From the NCBI RefSeq assembly GCF_019457595.1, contig NZ_CP080419.1, positions 868,001 through 932,000 on the forward strand: 64,000 nucleotides of DNA, given 5' to 3'. Below, one piece after another: positions 8,203-17,134 of this stretch. Within the stretch, counting starts at the first letter, position 1; each line of letters starts with the position of its first letter. The notes beneath the pieces were generated by a model that worked only from the letters and a program-made list of their open reading frames with translations, made no database searches and was not told where the DNA came from. Source of the stretch: Shewanella psychrotolerans. GTDB taxonomy: Bacteria; Pseudomonadota; Gammaproteobacteria; Enterobacterales; Shewanellaceae. The position numbers and the translations under genes were made by a program.

Positions 8203-8625
8203 CTATTGGGATTTAAGTAATGTGGCGCATAACTTTACGAAATCAGATGAAGTGACAATTCCTTTTATTTTGTGGTGTTCATCAACGACTGGCAGACAAC
8301 CGAGTTTGTTATTAATAAAGTAATCAACAACCACAACTAGGGGCTCATCTAAAGCCAACTTTTGAAATTCAGACTCCATAATCTCTTTGACTAAGGTTTT
8401 ACGCTCTTTTCTATCTAACGCCCCACTACCGTAATGTGTCAGCATATGAACTACGGTAGAGATCATTTTCTTGTGGGTTAGTATGCCAACTAAATCACCA
8501 CTTTCCTCGCTGATAACGGGGAGATGCCTTACGCTGCGGCTTTGCATTAGCAGGTGTGCGTCTTTTGCCGTTGCCTGATCGCTAATACAGATAGGCTCTG
8601 CAGTCATAATGTCACTCACTTTCAT
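8203..8625 (-). CDS. CBS-domain protein
   Basis: A 140-aa protein built of a tandem pair of CBS domains (about residues 1-60 and 80-138): MTAEPICISDQATAKDAHLLM / HLPVISEE..LVGILTHK, and a second copy ending LGCLPVVDEHHKIKGIVTSSDFVKL. Stand-alone CBS pairs bind adenine nucleotides and act as sensors. It converges with lrgB (21 bases between stops), with no operon partner, so the target is unknown. Confidence 0.9.
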   Translation of the reverse strand: MKVSDIMTAEPICISDQATAKDAHLLMQSRSVRHLPVISEESGDLVGILTHKKMISTVVHMLTHYGSGALDRKERKTLVKEIMESEFQKLALDEPLVVVVDYFINNKLGCLPVVDEHHKIKGIVTSSDFVKLCATLLKSQ

Positions 8626-8956
8626 GGTTTACTCCCTCAAGATATCGATAAGTAAAGCATAACAGTTTTGTTGGATATCGTCCTGTTCACTAAAAGGGTT
8701 TTCGAGGTATTTCCATCTTGAGTGTGAGCGGAATTATCACCTGTTTCAATACCATTAAGGGGCCTGACAATATCCTCTTGAAAGTTGCCTATCATTAATA
8801 AATCTGCAACATCAGTCACTGATAATTAAAAGCCATTAGACCTCTTACTAGCAATAAAAATAATAATGCGTGTTTCTCTTCGATGTGGTAGTTACCAAGC
8901 TCACTAGATGTAAGATGAGATCTGAAGGGATAACCGGCATAATTAAAGGAATAACA
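8626..8956. other. Intergenic region upstream of the PhoD-like gene
   Basis: 331 bases between divergent genes. A 60-codon frame on the minus strand (8637-8819) starts with GTG, lacks a ribosome binding site and has no recognisable content. No Pho box-like direct repeat was recognised. Confidence 0.45.
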
Positions 8957-10729
8957 ATGAAAACAAATTATTCGCGCAGGGACTTTTTGGCAATGTCGGC
9001 TAAAGGTGTTGGAGCCGCTGTCGTTTCATACGGACTCATGGGGTGTTCGAACAGCGCTAAAGATGATGAAACGTCGAGTGCTGAGGTACAGTTTCAGCAT
9101 GGTGTAGCCAGTGGCGACCCTATGCATAATGCCATAATTTTGTGGACGCGAGTTACACCAGATATCGACGCTGATATTAGCGTTAGCTGGGAGATCGCAA
9201 CCGATGCTGAATTTACTGATTTAGTGGGTAACGGTGAGACGGTGACGAATAAAGATCGTGATTACACCGTTAAAGTTGATGCTATTGGTTTAGATTCGGG
9301 AACTCATTATTACTACCGATTTAAAGCTGGTGATAAGGTGTCTAACATCGGATTGACTAAGACGTTACCAGAGGGTGCCGTCGATAGTGTTAAGTTAGCC
9401 GTGATGTCTTGCGCTAACTTTCCAGCGGGTCATTTCAACGTATATCAATTAGCCAGCCAAATCGATTCTCTTGATGCAGTGGTGCATCTTGGTGATTACA
9501 TCTATGAGTATGGACGTGGTGGCTATGCCAGTGAGAATGCAGCAGCGCTTGGCCGAGAGGTGTTGCCAGCGGGAGAATTATTGACTCTTGAAGATTACCG
9601 TACGCGCTATGGGCAATATCGCAGTGATGCATCACTTTCAGGCCTGCATTCGAAGGTCCCTTTCATTACTGTATGGGACGATCATGAAGTGGCTAATGAT
9701 ACTTGGTCTGATGGCGCCGAAAATCATAACGAGGGTGAAGGTGATTTCGACGCGCGTAAAGCCGCAGCACTTCAGGCCTATTTTGAGTGGTTACCTATTC
9801 GTCCTTGGACAGAGGGGAATCATGAAGAGATCTATCGTTCCTTTAGTTTTGGTGATTTAGTTGACTTACATATGCTTGATACTCGTCTTTTGGCGCGTGA
9901 CAAGCAGTTAGATTATGCTGACTACATTGATGACGCTACTAATAGCATGGATAGCGCTCGCTTCATGGCTGATGTGACTAGCAGTGAGAGAACCATGCTA
10001 GGAGCTGATCAACTGCAGTGGCTTCAAGCTAATTTACTTACTTCAACCGCTAAATGGCAGGTGTTAGGGCAACAAGTCTTAATGGGCACCATGATGTTGC
10101 CTGCAGCGATAGCGACACAAAAGCTGACGGTATATCAATACGCTGAATTAGGTGCGTTGGCACAACTTGCCGCCCGCGCTGCTGCGAACGATCCGACATT
10201 AACAACACAGGAATACAGTTATTTAATTGGTAATCAGCATAAGTTAACACCTGAGGTGATGGGGCTGTTACAGCTGCCATCTATCCCTTATAACTTAGAT
10301 GCTTGGGATGGTTACGCTTATGAGCGAGAAGTTATTTTAGCGACGGCTAAGGCTGCAGCAGCTAATCTGGTTGTTATCGCCGGTGATACTCACAATGCTT
10401 GGGCTAATGAAATATCTGATAGTCATGGAGATGTTGTTGCTGTTGAATTTGCGACGAGCTCGGTGTCTTCTCCTGGGCTCGAGTATTATTTGGGTATAGA
10501 GGCGGAGCAGCAAACGGTGACAGAAGCCGGTATTGTGGATCTTGTTGATGGCCTAAAGTATACCAACTTGCGTGATCGTGGATTTATGTTGCTCAGCTTC
10601 AATCAAACTCAAGTCCGAAGTGATTGGCATTATGTTGATACCTTGATGTCTACCGAGTTTAATGAAGCGACTGATAAGCATTTTGCTGCGGTTACTGTGT
10701 TGGGAGAACCTGCAATAACCCCAGTTTAA
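8957..10729 (+). CDS. phoD: Tat-exported PhoD-like alkaline phosphatase/phosphodiesterase
   Basis: A 590-aa protein. The start at 8957 is chosen because AAAGGA stands before it and because the protein then opens with a twin-arginine signal (SRRDFLAM), followed by a hydrophobic stretch ending GLMGC, which could also be a lipobox. An N-terminal PhoD domain (~40-125) is followed by a metallophosphatase core: MSCANFPAGHFNVY, VVHLGDYIYEYG, VWDDHEVANDTW and, near the end, VVIAGDTHNAWANE, which supply the Fe/Ca ligands of the PhoD family. It should hydrolyse phosphate mono- or diesters outside the cytoplasm. Monocistronic with its own terminator. Confidence 0.9.
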   Translation: MKTNYSRRDFLAMSAKGVGAAVVSYGLMGCSNSAKDDETSSAEVQFQHGVASGDPMHNAIILWTRVTPDIDADISVSWEIATDAEFTDLVGNGETVTNKDRDYTVKVDAIGLDSGTHYYYRFKAGDKVSNIGLTKTLPEGAVDSVKLAVMSCANFPAGHFNVYQLASQIDSLDAVVHLGDYIYEYGRGGYASENAAALGREVLPAGELLTLEDYRTRYGQYRSDASLSGLHSKVPFITVWDDHEVANDTWSDGAENHNEGEGDFDARKAAALQAYFEWLPIRPWTEGNHEEIYRSFSFGDLVDLHMLDTRLLARDKQLDYADYIDDATNSMDSARFMADVTSSERTMLGADQLQWLQANLLTSTAKWQVLGQQVLMGTMMLPAAIATQKLTVYQYAELGALAQLAARAAANDPTLTTQEYSYLIGNQHKLTPEVMGLLQLPSIPYNLDAWDGYAYEREVILATAKAAAANLVVIAGDTHNAWANEISDSHGDVVAVEFATSSVSSPGLEYYLGIEAEQQTVTEAGIVDLVDGLKYTNLRDRGFMLLSFNQTQVRSDWHYVDTLMSTEFNEATDKHFAAVTVLGEPAITPV

Positions 10730-10750
10730 TCCTTCTTTTTATAATAAAAA

Positions 10751-10781
10751 TTAAAGCTGCCGTCAGGCGGCTTTAATTTTT
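10751..10781 (+). terminator. Terminator of the PhoD-like gene
   Basis: The 11-bp stem TTAAAGCTGCC / GGCGGCTTTAA (one G-U pair) with loop GTCA is followed by TTTTT. Confidence 0.85.
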
Positions 10782-11000
10782 GACTAAAAGACCATTCTGT
10801 ATCGACATTTTGCTATTTTGTTCTGCAGTTTGAGTGATTTTAGTATAAAATCCAGCTCCAAAATCTCGTTGCTAATTTTTAACCGTTTTGAGCATCAATC
10901 CGGTTTAATTGTGCTACGTTGAATTTGGGCGAAAGCTAATCTTTCTGATTAGTTCTTTACCTACTCATAACGCTAAATATAACAAGATGGGGACGGTCTG

Positions 11001-11561
11001 ATGTCTGAAAAACACTTTATTACTGCACAGAAGTTGCTTGAGGATTCTTTTCGCTTAGCGGCACAGGTTTATGAAAGTGGTTTCAGACCACAATTTATCG
11101 TTGGGATATGGCGTGGTGGTGCTCCAATTGGTATTGCAGTTCAAGAGTATTTTGATTTTAAGAAGGTAGATACAGATCATATTGCCGTTAGAACCTCTTC
11201 TTATTATGGAATTAATCAACAAAGCAAGCAGATTAAAGTACATGGTCTGCACTATATTGTTGAAAATGCCAATGCGGATGACGGCCTGCTAATCGTAGAT
11301 GATGTATTTGATTCTGGGCGTAGTATTCATGCGTTAAAAGAGAAGTTACAAGAGTTAATGCGTCTTAATATGCCAACGGATGTACGTATTGCTTGCCCCT
11401 ATTACAAGCCAAAGAATACTGCCGTTGAATTAAAACCTGATTATTTTATTCATGAATCTGAAGAGTGGTTAGTCTTTCCCCATGAAGTGTCTGGTTTAAC
11501 GCCTGAAGAACTTGCAGAGGGGAAAGGTGATCTTAAGAATATCAAGCATTTATTTGTATAG
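11001..11561 (+). CDS. Purine-type phosphoribosyltransferase
   Basis: A 186-aa type I phosphoribosyltransferase. LLIVDDVFDSGRSI (residues ~94-107) is the 13-residue PRPP-binding motif, and WRGGAPIG is the PPi-binding loop. It belongs with the Hpt-1/xanthine-guanine-like group (COG2236) rather than with classical Hpt or Apt. A purine base salvaged to its nucleotide is the expected product; which base is not clear from sequence. The gene is monocistronic, preceded by a 271-base leader region in which a small CTAATC/GATTAG hairpin (about 10937-10953) is visible. Confidence 0.85.
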   Translation: MSEKHFITAQKLLEDSFRLAAQVYESGFRPQFIVGIWRGGAPIGIAVQEYFDFKKVDTDHIAVRTSSYYGINQQSKQIKVHGLHYIVENANADDGLLIVDDVFDSGRSIHALKEKLQELMRLNMPTDVRIACPYYKPKNTAVELKPDYFIHESEEWLVFPHEVSGLTPEELAEGKGDLKNIKHLFV

Positions 11562-11615
11562 TTATCAATAGGCTGGCATATTAGTTTGCTTAAACAGAAC
11601 TAGACTCGTAGCCAG

Positions 11616-11647
11616 AAAAATGCCACCTAATTTTAGGTGGCATTTTT
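11616..11647. terminator. Bidirectional terminator
   Basis: A perfect palindrome AAAAATGCCACCTAA / TTAGGTGGCATTTTT between convergent genes serves the phosphoribosyltransferase gene and the small gene at 11651. Confidence 0.9.
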
Positions 11648-11650
11648 GTT

Positions 11651-11863
11651 TTATAAGCGGTCTATTTCATCACCTAATTGATAAGATTTATCGGTGACGA
11701 TTTTCTCTAGGGTTACGACGCGATCTTTTAACTTCCCTAGTTCAGCTTTTAAGGTGTCGATTTCTTGATTGTCTATATTGGCGTGGCGTTTGTTGTACTC
11801 CTTATAACCACTAATGGCAAAGCCACCGATCATCGCTATCGCTGCAATTTCAAAAGGTCCCAT
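11651..11863 (-). CDS. Small membrane protein with coiled coil (PspB-like layout)
   Basis: A 70-aa protein. Residues 5-20 are hydrophobic (IAAIAMIGGFAISGY), then a basic patch (KEYNKRH), and residues 28-65 form a heptad-rich coiled coil (LKAELGKLKDRVVTLEKIV). This layout is that of PspB, the phage-shock co-activator, and of similar small Shewanella proteins, but there is no pspA, pspC or pspF nearby, so the name is not given. ATG at 11863 is chosen because AGGGAG stands 6-7 bases before it; an upstream ATG 7 codons earlier has none. Confidence 0.75.
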   Translation of the reverse strand: MGPFEIAAIAMIGGFAISGYKEYNKRHANIDNQEIDTLKAELGKLKDRVVTLEKIVTDKSYQLGDEIDRL

Positions 11864-11907
11864 TGTTTTCTCCCTTAACCTCAATTTTTATAAACTTTCA
11901 GATACAA

Positions 11908-11931
11908 ACTTTCTTATACGGATTGGTATTA
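11908..11931. repeat. Solitary end of the MITE family seen at 32475 and 48810
   Basis: Twenty-three of 24 bases match one terminal inverted repeat of the 48810-49076 element (ACTTTCTTATAC-G/T-GATTGGTATTA). No interior sequence of the element accompanies it. Confidence 0.5.
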
Positions 11932-12090
11932 ATCACTATTGATAATGCTAAGCAAAGCTTGGGCCAGTTTTATCTTGTTGATTTTATAAGTTATTGGTGT
12001 ATTACTGTTTTTATTCTGACTAACTATTCGCTAAATTAACTAACTATTTAGAGTTCCAGCGACTATCTCCAACTCTTGCTAATGATACTT

Positions 12091-14697
12091 TTACTGAAAT
12101 ATGCGCTCTTTAACCAATAAGCACTGTTTTTCTGTTTGTAAAGCGCGCTCGAGCCCTTGCTTAGTTACTTGGCTTAAATGGGATTCATTATTGAGTGTGT
12201 GTGTTAGCTTTGCGACGCTGGCATAAGAGCAGTTCATCGGTAAAAGGAACTGAGTATATAACCGCATAAACTCGGGACTATTGCGTTTATCTACTTCGGT
12301 AAGCTCTGCTAATCGTTGTTCTGCGGTCGCTTGGCTTAGTGCTTTCTGTTCGCTAGGATACAGTTGCTTCATTACCAGCGTTAACTTATCTAGCATCAAA
12401 GGATCGCTATTAGCATCATGTTGTTGTACTCGCTCAAACCATCGACGCTTTTGAGTTGCTTTAGGCTGGGCGACTTCAGCACTCATTGCATATTTTGCTG
12501 CTATTTCAGAGCTATCAACTTGCTTCTCTTTAAAGAGTAACCGTTGAGCACCAGAGTAATCGTATCGGTTGAGATGGATAATGATCGCCCAGCGCTGTTT
12601 CTGATCGAGGTTGATGCCAGTGAGTTGTTCGGTTCCAGCGAGTAGCGCTGCAAGGTGTTGGATAGCTTGGTGGCTAGTCGCGAAGTTTATATAGGCATTA
12701 AACCATAAGGATTTTATCTGATCTTGGGTTTGAGTCATGGTGAGGCGCAGGCTCATCTGTTCCAGAGCTCGCAGCGCTTTTTGACTATAACTTTGCTGGT
12801 TAGGGCTCATCTGTTCTAATAGTGCTTTAGTCTGCTCTAGTTTGTCGATCAGTTGCGCTAATACCATAGGTTGTTGTTCATGGGGCGCATTTATCAATAC
12901 GCTGCCTAAAAATCGATTAAGAGGTAGATCTCCTTCTAGTACACTGCCCCATAATGTTTGCCAAAGCATGCTCCGCAGTTGTGCATTTTCAATTTTATGC
13001 AGATGTATTAGCGCGGTTTCAAGTGAGCGAGGGTCGAGTTTTACCCTGACATAGCCTAAGTCTTCGTAATTGGGAAAAACAAGATCTGGACATCTAATAC
13101 CTTGTAGACGTTTGATATTAGTGGTCTGGCCATCGTAAGTGACAGTGGATATCAGATTGGGATGCAGTGCTTGGCGACCTAAGGTAAATAGGCCGAGTTT
13201 GACCTTTTGTTGTCTCAGGACTGAGCTGTCATCACTTGCGCTCTGATTGATGGAAAGATAACTAATACGGTTATTATTGCACTGGTACTGTGCTTCAATT
13301 TGATTAACACCACTTCGATAGAACCAATTCGTTGTCCAATCATCCAATGGGCGTTTGGTTGATGCAGCAAGCGTTGCCATAAATTCATTGAGAGTGGCAG
13401 TCCCATACTGGTATTGCTTCAAGTATTGATTTAACCCTTGGTAAAACGGTTTTTCACCTAATAAAAAGCTAAGTTGAGTAAGTAAGGCTACTCCTTTTTT
13501 AATGGTGCTAGGGGGAACTCCCTCATCGACCTGCTGACTGGTGGTTACTGCGGTCTCTATAGGTTGACTATTATCCCGTTCATCAATCTGATAAATATCA
13601 TATTTATCTTGATAATCGATTGCTGCGCTAGGTTTTCCTGCCAGTGATTTGTTAGCCATAAAAGTCGCAAGGCTTTGGCTAAACCATAGATCGTCCCACC
13701 ACCTTAAAGTGACAAGGTTACTGAACCATTGCTCTGCAATCGCTCGTGACACGACAAAGTGAAGTTGTTTGGTTTCTAGCGTTGGCTCCTCAAAAGTGCT
13801 GACAGCGGCATTTGCCATCATGCTTTGTGGTAGCTTGGGGACTAGCAGTTGATCATATTTAGAAAATGGATATGGAATGCCTAATTGTTGTTGATAGAAG
13901 GTTAGTGCCTGCCTAGTTTGCTCAAACCACTGGGCTGAATCGACTTGCTCGGCAATTGATTGGCGAGCATATAAGTTGATGGGCAGTTGCTCTAGTTCGG
14001 TGCGCCAATGCTTGTAGGGCCCAGCATGCAGCGAAAAGCTGTGTGGACTAATTGGTTGAGTTGCAGCGAATTGCCAGCGGGTAGCAGAGTCACCTTTAGT
14101 GTGATTGCTAGAAGTGCTGGCACTTATCACCGTCCAACCATTTGGGGCCGTAACCGTTAGGTCATATACGGCTTTCAGATCGGGTTGGTCAAACTGAGGC
14201 ACCATCATTTGTGCGCTTGACGGTAAAAAGTGAGAGTAGAGATAAGTATTACCATCAATCGGATCAGTGTATCGGATCAGACCTTGATCAGTCTGGCTGT
14301 ATGGCTTACGAAACTGAAGGCTAATTTGGTTGTTACCATGATTTAGCAGGGCGGCAGAGATACTCAAACGCTTGCCATCGTAATTGGGATAAACTTTGCT
14401 GCCGTTAATGGTAAAAGCGGTCACATTGGCTTGGTTAAAATCGAGGGCCAAAGGTTGCTCGGTATCACTTAGATTAAAGCTAATTAAGGCATTACCACTA
14501 AATTGTCGTGGGTGAGTTAATTCCAAATCAAGCTGATAATTTACATCACTGACCCGTTTGGCTCGCAGCAGGGCTTGCTGTGCACTCATGCTGTGATTTT
14601 GGTTTAAAACCAAATTTGGCTTTGGATTTGTGGTGCTTTGACAGGCAGTAAGCAATAGTGATATTACGCCAACAATACAAAGCTGAATCAGTTTCAA
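12091..14697 (-). CDS. M1 aminopeptidase-like lipoprotein lacking the zinc site (pseudoenzyme)
   Basis: An 868-aa protein with a lipoprotein signal (lipobox LTAC, Cys 19). The architecture is that of an M1 metallopeptidase: N-terminal beta-sandwich (~50-240), thermolysin-like domain (~245-470) and a helical C-terminal domain. The framework is well kept: EQWFSNLVTLRWWDDLW (322-338) aligns with the HQWFGNLVTMKWWDDLW block. Yet every catalytic residue is replaced: HEXXH is R318-A-I-A-E322, the third ligand Glu is Q341, GXMEN is S292-M-M-A-N296, and the proton-donor Tyr region reads IKKG instead of YEKG. It therefore cannot be a zinc aminopeptidase of the usual kind; a binding or structural role in the envelope is likely. 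The frame is intact, so it is not a decaying pseudogene. Neighbours (lpoB, COG3014) are cell-envelope genes, but they are separated by a terminator. Confidence 0.85.
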   Translation of the reverse strand: MKLIQLCIVGVISLLLTACQSTTNPKPNLVLNQNHSMSAQQALLRAKRVSDVNYQLDLELTHPRQFSGNALISFNLSDTEQPLALDFNQANVTAFTINGSKVYPNYDGKRLSISAALLNHGNNQISLQFRKPYSQTDQGLIRYTDPIDGNTYLYSHFLPSSAQMMVPQFDQPDLKAVYDLTVTAPNGWTVISASTSSNHTKGDSATRWQFAATQPISPHSFSLHAGPYKHWRTELEQLPINLYARQSIAEQVDSAQWFEQTRQALTFYQQQLGIPYPFSKYDQLLVPKLPQSMMANAAVSTFEEPTLETKQLHFVVSRAIAEQWFSNLVTLRWWDDLWFSQSLATFMANKSLAGKPSAAIDYQDKYDIYQIDERDNSQPIETAVTTSQQVDEGVPPSTIKKGVALLTQLSFLLGEKPFYQGLNQYLKQYQYGTATLNEFMATLAASTKRPLDDWTTNWFYRSGVNQIEAQYQCNNNRISYLSINQSASDDSSVLRQQKVKLGLFTLGRQALHPNLISTVTYDGQTTNIKRLQGIRCPDLVFPNYEDLGYVRVKLDPRSLETALIHLHKIENAQLRSMLWQTLWGSVLEGDLPLNRFLGSVLINAPHEQQPMVLAQLIDKLEQTKALLEQMSPNQQSYSQKALRALEQMSLRLTMTQTQDQIKSLWFNAYINFATSHQAIQHLAALLAGTEQLTGINLDQKQRWAIIIHLNRYDYSGAQRLLFKEKQVDSSEIAAKYAMSAEVAQPKATQKRRWFERVQQHDANSDPLMLDKLTLVMKQLYPSEQKALSQATAEQRLAELTEVDKRNSPEFMRLYTQFLLPMNCSYASVAKLTHTLNNESHLSQVTKQGLERALQTEKQCLLVKERIFQ

Positions 14698-14748
14698 AAC
14701 GGGACCCTTAATGATTAAATATCGCGGCTATTTTTAACCTGATGGCAT

Positions 14749-14777
14749 AAAAAAACCAGCACTTTTGCTGGTTTTTT
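14749..14777. terminator. Terminator downstream of lpoB
   Basis: The stem AAAAACCAGCA / TGCTGGTTTTT with loop CTTT lies 31 bases past the lpoB stop on the minus strand, with T-rich flank in the direction of reading, and just before the start of the M1-like gene. Confidence 0.8.
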
Positions 14778-14807
14778 AAATCTGTTCTAAATTAATACCG
14801 TTAGCCA

Positions 14808-15401
14808 TTACATGCCAAGAAAAGACTTAGACTTCACCTTGCGGATCTCTTTTTCATCAGACCATTCAATCAGCCCTGTTTCAAGGTCCATTAGACGCAT
14901 GGTCATTTTATAATAGACATCTTTAGTACTGCCATCTTGCTTAACGATGCTAGATAGGTTGCCGTATAACATAAAGTGGGCACCAATTTGGCGGCCAAAG
15001 TTGATTGCAGTTGATGGATCGACCATGCCTGAGTTGTTTTGGTAGTCGAGCTGTTTACGTACCGCATCGACTTTTGTCATATCGATAAAACGGAATTTAC
15101 CTGAGCGTAATAGCTTGTTACTAATCGAGTCGGTAACCGATTCAGTATCGATATGTTCTGAGGTTTTATTCTTAATCTTATCAACAAAAATGATTGGACG
15201 GTCATTTGCTGTCATGGCCACCACTGGAGGGAAAGTTAGCATACTGTCGACCATTTTAGCGGTTATCGCTTGTAGATCGGTGGAACCGAAGTTTTCATTG
15301 ACGGTTTCTACTTCAGTCGCATCACCGTATTGGACCTTTGATTGACAGCCTGCGAGACCGATTGCCACTGCAATGATAAATAGAAGTTTGAACTTTTTCA
15401 T
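14808..15401 (-). CDS. lpoB: Penicillin-binding protein activator LpoB
   Basis: A 197-aa outer-membrane lipoprotein (signal with lipobox LAGC, Cys 19) that activates the bifunctional peptidoglycan synthase PBP1b from outside. The globular domain shows the family sequences RPIIFVDKIKNKTSEHIDT, SGKFRFIDM, GRQIGAHFMLYGNLSSI and the end MRLMDLETGLIEWSDEKEIRK. It has a shorter linker than the E. coli protein. It lies 24 bases downstream of the COG3014 lipoprotein gene and is probably co-transcribed with it. Confidence 0.93.
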   Translation of the reverse strand: MKKFKLLFIIAVAIGLAGCQSKVQYGDATEVETVNENFGSTDLQAITAKMVDSMLTFPPVVAMTANDRPIIFVDKIKNKTSEHIDTESVTDSISNKLLRSGKFRFIDMTKVDAVRKQLDYQNNSGMVDPSTAINFGRQIGAHFMLYGNLSSIVKQDGSTKDVYYKMTMRLMDLETGLIEWSDEKEIRKVKSKSFLGM

Positions 15402-15425
15402 AAAATACCGATTCCTATAAGTAGA

Positions 15426-16793
15426 TTAAATGATTATTGAATAAAAGCGGGTGTAATTACCAGTATCTATTATCCAAATTAATGTTGTTTTACCACTTTG
15501 TACCTCGATGCTTTGTGGCGCGCGTTGGTCGAGCGCTATTTGATAGCTTCCTGAGGAGACATATTTCCTCGCTATTTGTGCCTGTCTCGGTAAAGTTAGC
15601 CAACTGCGTCTATCTGCTTGCTCCGAGACCACATTAAAAATTTGCATGGCTATTGCTACCGCATCAATTTCATTGTTGCGTTGCTTCGATTTACTTTGAA
15701 CGCTTTTAGTCATCTCTGATTTAGCATAGACCCTAGCTGCTTGCCTAAAAAGGGTTGCGGGCAGATCTTCTTTTAATGCTGTAATGGCGAGCGCATCAAT
15801 ACTGGCTATAGGCGCTGTGGTCAAAACGGTACCTAAGCCGGTGATCTCGCCTGGTTTAGTTGCCATTCGGTTAGGAAAATAGGTCGCTAAAGATGCAGTT
15901 TGCCAGTTGCCATTTATCGTAAATGGCACTGTGAGGCTTTGCTTTTCTGGAACAAAGCCACGTTCTAACAGAATGACGACTTGCCCTTGCTGCTTACTTG
16001 CAGTCTTAGCTTCTCCCCAGCGACGCTTAAATTCATCATATTGAGGCATCGATAACTGCTGTGCTAAACGTACTAGGTCTTGCTGAAGGTAAGGGTTGTT
16101 AGGCGTTATTTGAGCCGCTTTTCGATAATCGATAAAAGCATCGTTTGGTTGCCCTAATAATTCATATAATAGGCCAGTGGTATAATAGCTGTAAGCATTC
16201 AAAAATGAACTCGTTGTAGCGCCCGCTGCGTTGGCGAGTCTATCCATCTCGTTGTCAATGGTGCCATTTGCCATTGATTGTACTGATTTTTGTGACTTCT
16301 GATAACGAGATTGCTCTAGGCTCTGTAGCTCATTACTGCGGCGAACTTCGACTAATGCACCTTGGGCATCACCGCTAAACAGATAATTGAGCGCTTGGTA
16401 TTGATGCAACATTATCCGCTCAAAGCCGGGACCTCGGTATGGAATAACGTTGTCGTTGATAAATAAACTGCTGGCAGTAGCGCCTAAATCACTAGCACTC
16501 AGCACAGCCTTGTCATCAAATTTCTCATACGCCGCAACGGCTTTAGCGTAGTAGCTTTTACTGGCCTCAAAATCACCTTCTAACTGAGCGACTCGGCCAG
16601 CTTCTTGAGCATATAGTAAGCCATCGGCACCACTGAGCTTGTCATCAAATTGCAGATAGCTATTCGTTGTGGTTGGTGAGTTTAGTTGCGCCTTAATCGG
16701 CGCAATTTGAGAAGGATAATTAATGAATATACTGTTGAAGGCGCAACCTGACAGACTTAAACTCAGTAAAGTGGCAACCAAAAACTGTTTCAT
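15426..16793 (-). CDS. COG3014 family TPR-containing lipoprotein
   Basis: A 455-aa lipoprotein (signal MKQFLVATLLSLSLSGC). The N-terminal half contains helical repeats of TPR type: LYAQEAGRVAQLEGDFEASKSYYAKAVAAY and a second set near 205-250 (YYTTGLLYELLGQPNDAFIDYRKAAQITPNNPYLQQDL, cited in part). The C-terminal third is a beta-rich domain. The family is found next to lpoB in Vibrio, Shewanella and relatives, usually with a ycfL-like gene between them; none is present here. The shared operon suggests a link to peptidoglycan synthesis, which is inference. Confidence 0.82.
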   Translation of the reverse strand: MKQFLVATLLSLSLSGCAFNSIFINYPSQIAPIKAQLNSPTTTNSYLQFDDKLSGADGLLYAQEAGRVAQLEGDFEASKSYYAKAVAAYEKFDDKAVLSASDLGATASSLFINDNVIPYRGPGFERIMLHQYQALNYLFSGDAQGALVEVRRSNELQSLEQSRYQKSQKSVQSMANGTIDNEMDRLANAAGATTSSFLNAYSYYTTGLLYELLGQPNDAFIDYRKAAQITPNNPYLQQDLVRLAQQLSMPQYDEFKRRWGEAKTASKQQGQVVILLERGFVPEKQSLTVPFTINGNWQTASLATYFPNRMATKPGEITGLGTVLTTAPIASIDALAITALKEDLPATLFRQAARVYAKSEMTKSVQSKSKQRNNEIDAVAIAMQIFNVVSEQADRRSWLTLPRQAQIARKYVSSGSYQIALDQRAPQSIEVQSGKTTLIWIIDTGNYTRFYSIII

Positions 16794-16912
16794 TACCTAT
16801 GCACCTTAATGGCTCTAGCGTGTTGAGTTATCGCCATACTATTTAATACCCCTTGATTGGTTTCCATGCTCGGTTAATAGCGATATCGATACCGAGCTAT
16901 AATGGAGCGTTA

Positions 16913-17125
16913 TCAGTAGTGTGGTGGAGGAGTCTCTTCAGCCTGGCTGGCCATATTGCTGGGTTCAACCTGTTGTATTTTACTGATAAGTATGCGTAGC
17001 TTTTCTTGTTGTTCATTGACCAACTCGTTGAGTTTTATCACCTGTTCATCAAGTGCATCAATTGTGCTTTCTTGAAAGGCGAGTTTCATTTCCAGTTCTT
17101 CAATTCTTTGTTCTAGTTGCACCAA
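16913..17125 (-). CDS. slyX: SlyX family protein
   Basis: A 70-aa acidic coiled-coil protein: [24 protein letters not shown] is the family opening, and the tail ends in PPPHY as in E. coli SlyX (72 aa). Cellular role unknown; the gene is regularly found beside fkpA. It lies 9 bases downstream of the WD40 lipoprotein gene and is co-transcribed with it. Confidence 0.93.
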   Translation of the reverse strand: MVQLEQRIEELEMKLAFQESTIDALDEQVIKLNELVNEQQEKLRILISKIQQVEPSNMASQAEETPPPHY

Positions 17126-17134
17126 TCTTTTCCT

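Noticed and set aside
8637..8819. A 60-codon minus-strand frame upstream of the PhoD-like gene
   Set aside because: GTG start without ribosome binding site, composition unlike neighbours, no recognisable motif.
12091..14697. Calling this gene an active M1 aminopeptidase (PepN)
   Set aside because: All zinc ligands and the GXMEN Glu are replaced, so activity cannot be claimed.
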